This document shows positions 5,985-7,120 of a stretch of 7,120 bases of DNA, piece by piece. Made by a program: the position numbers and the translations under genes. Each line of letters opens with the position of its first letter. Position 1 is the stretch's first letter. Source of the DNA: Bacteroidaceae bacterium. Lineage in GTDB: Bacteria > Bacteroidota > Bacteroidia > Bacteroidales > Barnesiellaceae_A. The stretch spans positions 1 to 7,120 of the forward strand of contig JAFZDG010000288.1 of assembly GCA_017561285.1 (NCBI GenBank), read 5' to 3'. Under the pieces are notes generated by a model. That model searched no databases, was not told the DNA's origin, and saw only the letters and a program-made list of their open reading frames with translations.

Positions 5985-7007
5985 ATGGAAAAACAACATC
6001 TTGTAGGTAAGACGCTCGAAGAGTTGCAGGAAGTAGCAGCCTCGTGTGGTATGCCTTCGTTTGCTGCCAAGCAGTTGGCACAATGGATATATGTGCGCCG
6101 CGTAAACGATATTGAGGCAATGACCAACATATCTAAGGCTCATCGTGCGCTGCTTGCTGAAACATATGATGTGGGCTATTATGCGCCCTCACACGCTATG
6201 CAGTCGATAGATGGAACCGCCAAATATCTGTATGATGTGGGAGCAACCTCGGGCGTTGAAGCTGTGTATATACCCGACCGTCAGCGTGCCACCTTGTGTG
6301 TATCGTCGCAGGTGGGTTGTAAGATGAATTGTTATTTCTGTATGACAGGAAAGCAAGGTTTCACACGTAACCTTACTTCGCATGAGATTATCAATCAGAT
6401 AGTTTCTGTGCCCAAGAGCGAAACACTTACCAATCTTGTCTTTATGGGTATGGGTGAGCCACTTGATAATCTTGAGGAGTTGCTCAAGGCATTGCGTATT
6501 CTTACCGAATCGTGGGGTATGGCATGGAGTCCGCGCCGTATTACAGTATCTACCATTGGTTATCGACCGGGATTGCGGCGCTTTATAGAAGAAACCGAGT
6601 GTCATTTGGCACTCAGTCTTCATGCACCTTATCCCGAGCAACGTGGCGAGGTAATGCCGGTAGAGAAGGCCTTCCCAATCAAGGAGTTGTTAGCTACACT
6701 GCGAGAGTACGATTGGAGTCATCAGCGCCGATTGTCGTTTGAATATATCGTATTTCGTGATTTTAATGACTCTATAAAGCATGCCGATGCGTTGGTAAAG
6801 TTACTCGGAGGTATTCCATGTCTTGTTAACCTTATACGTTTTCACGCCATACCCGGTGTCGATTTGAAAACCTCCGATATGACGCAAATAGAGGCATTTA
6901 GAGATCGTCTCAATGAGCGCGGTGTTACGGCAACGATAAGGGCCTCTCGTGGAGAAGATATCTTTGCTGCGTGTGGAATGTTGTCGACTGCTAAAAATAA
7001 CTCTTAA
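5985..7007 (+). CDS. rlmN: Dual-specificity RNA methyltransferase RlmN (23S rRNA A2503 / tRNA A37 C2-methyltransferase)
   Basis: RlmN is a radical-SAM enzyme that methylates C2 of adenine 2503 in 23S rRNA, and of A37 in some tRNAs, tuning decoding and nascent-peptide interactions. From ATG 5985 the product is 340 residues. It has an N-terminal accessory domain (LVGKTLEEL ... GMPSFAAKQLAQWIY), then the radical-SAM cluster CKMNCYFC with Cys112, Cys116 and Cys119 (CX3CX2C). The SAM-binding GMGEPLDN lies at about 155-162. The two cysteines used in the ping-pong methyl transfer are present: Cys105 in ATLCVSSQ, and the C-terminal Cys330 in EDIFAACGML, equivalent to E. coli Cys118 and Cys355. Length and motifs agree with Bacteroides RlmN throughout. 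A TTG at 5979 in frame would add two residues; the ATG is preferred because family members begin only a few residues before the LxGxTLxEL motif and TTG starts are rare here. A terminator lies immediately upstream, so the gene needs its own promoter, which I could not resolve. Confidence 0.96.
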   Translation: MEKQHLVGKTLEELQEVAASCGMPSFAAKQLAQWIYVRRVNDIEAMTNISKAHRALLAETYDVGYYAPSHAMQSIDGTAKYLYDVGATSGVEAVYIPDRQRATLCVSSQVGCKMNCYFCMTGKQGFTRNLTSHEIINQIVSVPKSETLTNLVFMGMGEPLDNLEELLKALRILTESWGMAWSPRRITVSTIGYRPGLRRFIEETECHLALSLHAPYPEQRGEVMPVEKAFPIKELLATLREYDWSHQRRLSFEYIVFRDFNDSIKHADALVKLLGGIPCLVNLIRFHAIPGVDLKTSDMTQIEAFRDRLNERGVTATIRASRGEDIFAACGMLSTAKNNS

Positions 7008-7120
7008 TTTATAAAACTTTTACAAATATATGAATGTTGTTAGGGTATATTCCCAAAAATGATTAACTTTGAACTTTATAATAATTGTAATGTGCAATAG
7101 TTGATATGGCAACTATAATA
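7008..7120 (+). other. AT-rich intergenic region at window end, possible start of next gene
   Basis: These 113 bases are strongly AT-rich and show no hairpin-plus-T-run terminator after rlmN. TTTG at 7068-7071 could be a -33 element, but no TAnnTTTG box stands at the right spacing. An ATG at 7106 opens a frame reading MATII to the window edge, too short to judge. Nothing else is recognisable. Confidence 0.3.
7097..7116. repeat. Short perfect inverted repeat near window end
   Basis: ATAGTTG (7097-7103) and CAACTAT (7110-7116) are exact inverted copies around a six-base ATATGG spacer. It could be an operator or a small hairpin over the possible start codon at 7106. It is short and AT-rich, so chance is a real alternative. 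Confidence 0.25.

Noticed and set aside
6512..6742. Open frame of 76 codons on the + strand inside rlmN
   Set aside because: It is an out-of-frame shadow of conserved RlmN sequence, with no recognisable motif.
1..7120. CRISPR arrays, tRNA or rRNA genes, insertion sequences, attachment sites
   Set aside because: No direct-repeat array, cloverleaf, transposase or terminal inverted repeats were seen on either strand.

Overview
The window looks like a chromosomal stretch from a member of the Bacteroidota, most likely the order Bacteroidales. Five things point there: two surface-type proteases ending in a type IX secretion (T9SS) C-terminal sorting domain, start codons preceded by A-rich leaders instead of Shine-Dalgarno sequences, promoter-like pairs resembling the Bacteroides TTTG / TAnnTTTG pattern, a lipoprotein form of LptC, and an RlmN protein very close to what I recall of Bacteroides RlmN. 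I cannot name the genus.

Layout, all on the + strand. Positions 2-1150 hold the 3' part of a C10 (streptopain/interpain-like) cysteine protease gene whose 5' end lies outside the window; a strong hairpin terminator follows. A promoter-like pair at 1244-1275 precedes a complete paralogue at 1308-2960, which has a signal peptide, Spi-like prodomain, C10 catalytic domain, beta-sandwich-like linker and T9SS sorting domain. A second terminator (2979-3010) ends only 8 bases before lptC (3019-3669), the lipopolysaccharide-transport lipoprotein. A 140-base gap with a promoter-like pair leads to a PpiD/SurA-type periplasmic folding factor (3810-5903). A third terminator (5926-5961) precedes rlmN (5985-7007), the 23S rRNA A2503/tRNA methyltransferase. 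The last 113 bases are AT-rich and may contain the start of the next gene.

Functionally this is a tandem pair of secreted proteases beside envelope-biogenesis genes (lptC, ppiD) and a ribosome-modification gene. LptC and PpiD both act on the periplasmic side of the inner membrane in outer-membrane assembly. The proteases would be exported by Sec and then by T9SS to the surface or medium; they have their own terminators, so they appear to be separate transcription units.

I found no evidence of a new defence, mobile or RNA-based system. The most interesting points are the uneven divergence of the two proteases (conserved linker, diverged substrate-pocket region), the terminator placed almost on top of the lptC start, and what looks like four parvulin-type modules in the PpiD-like protein.
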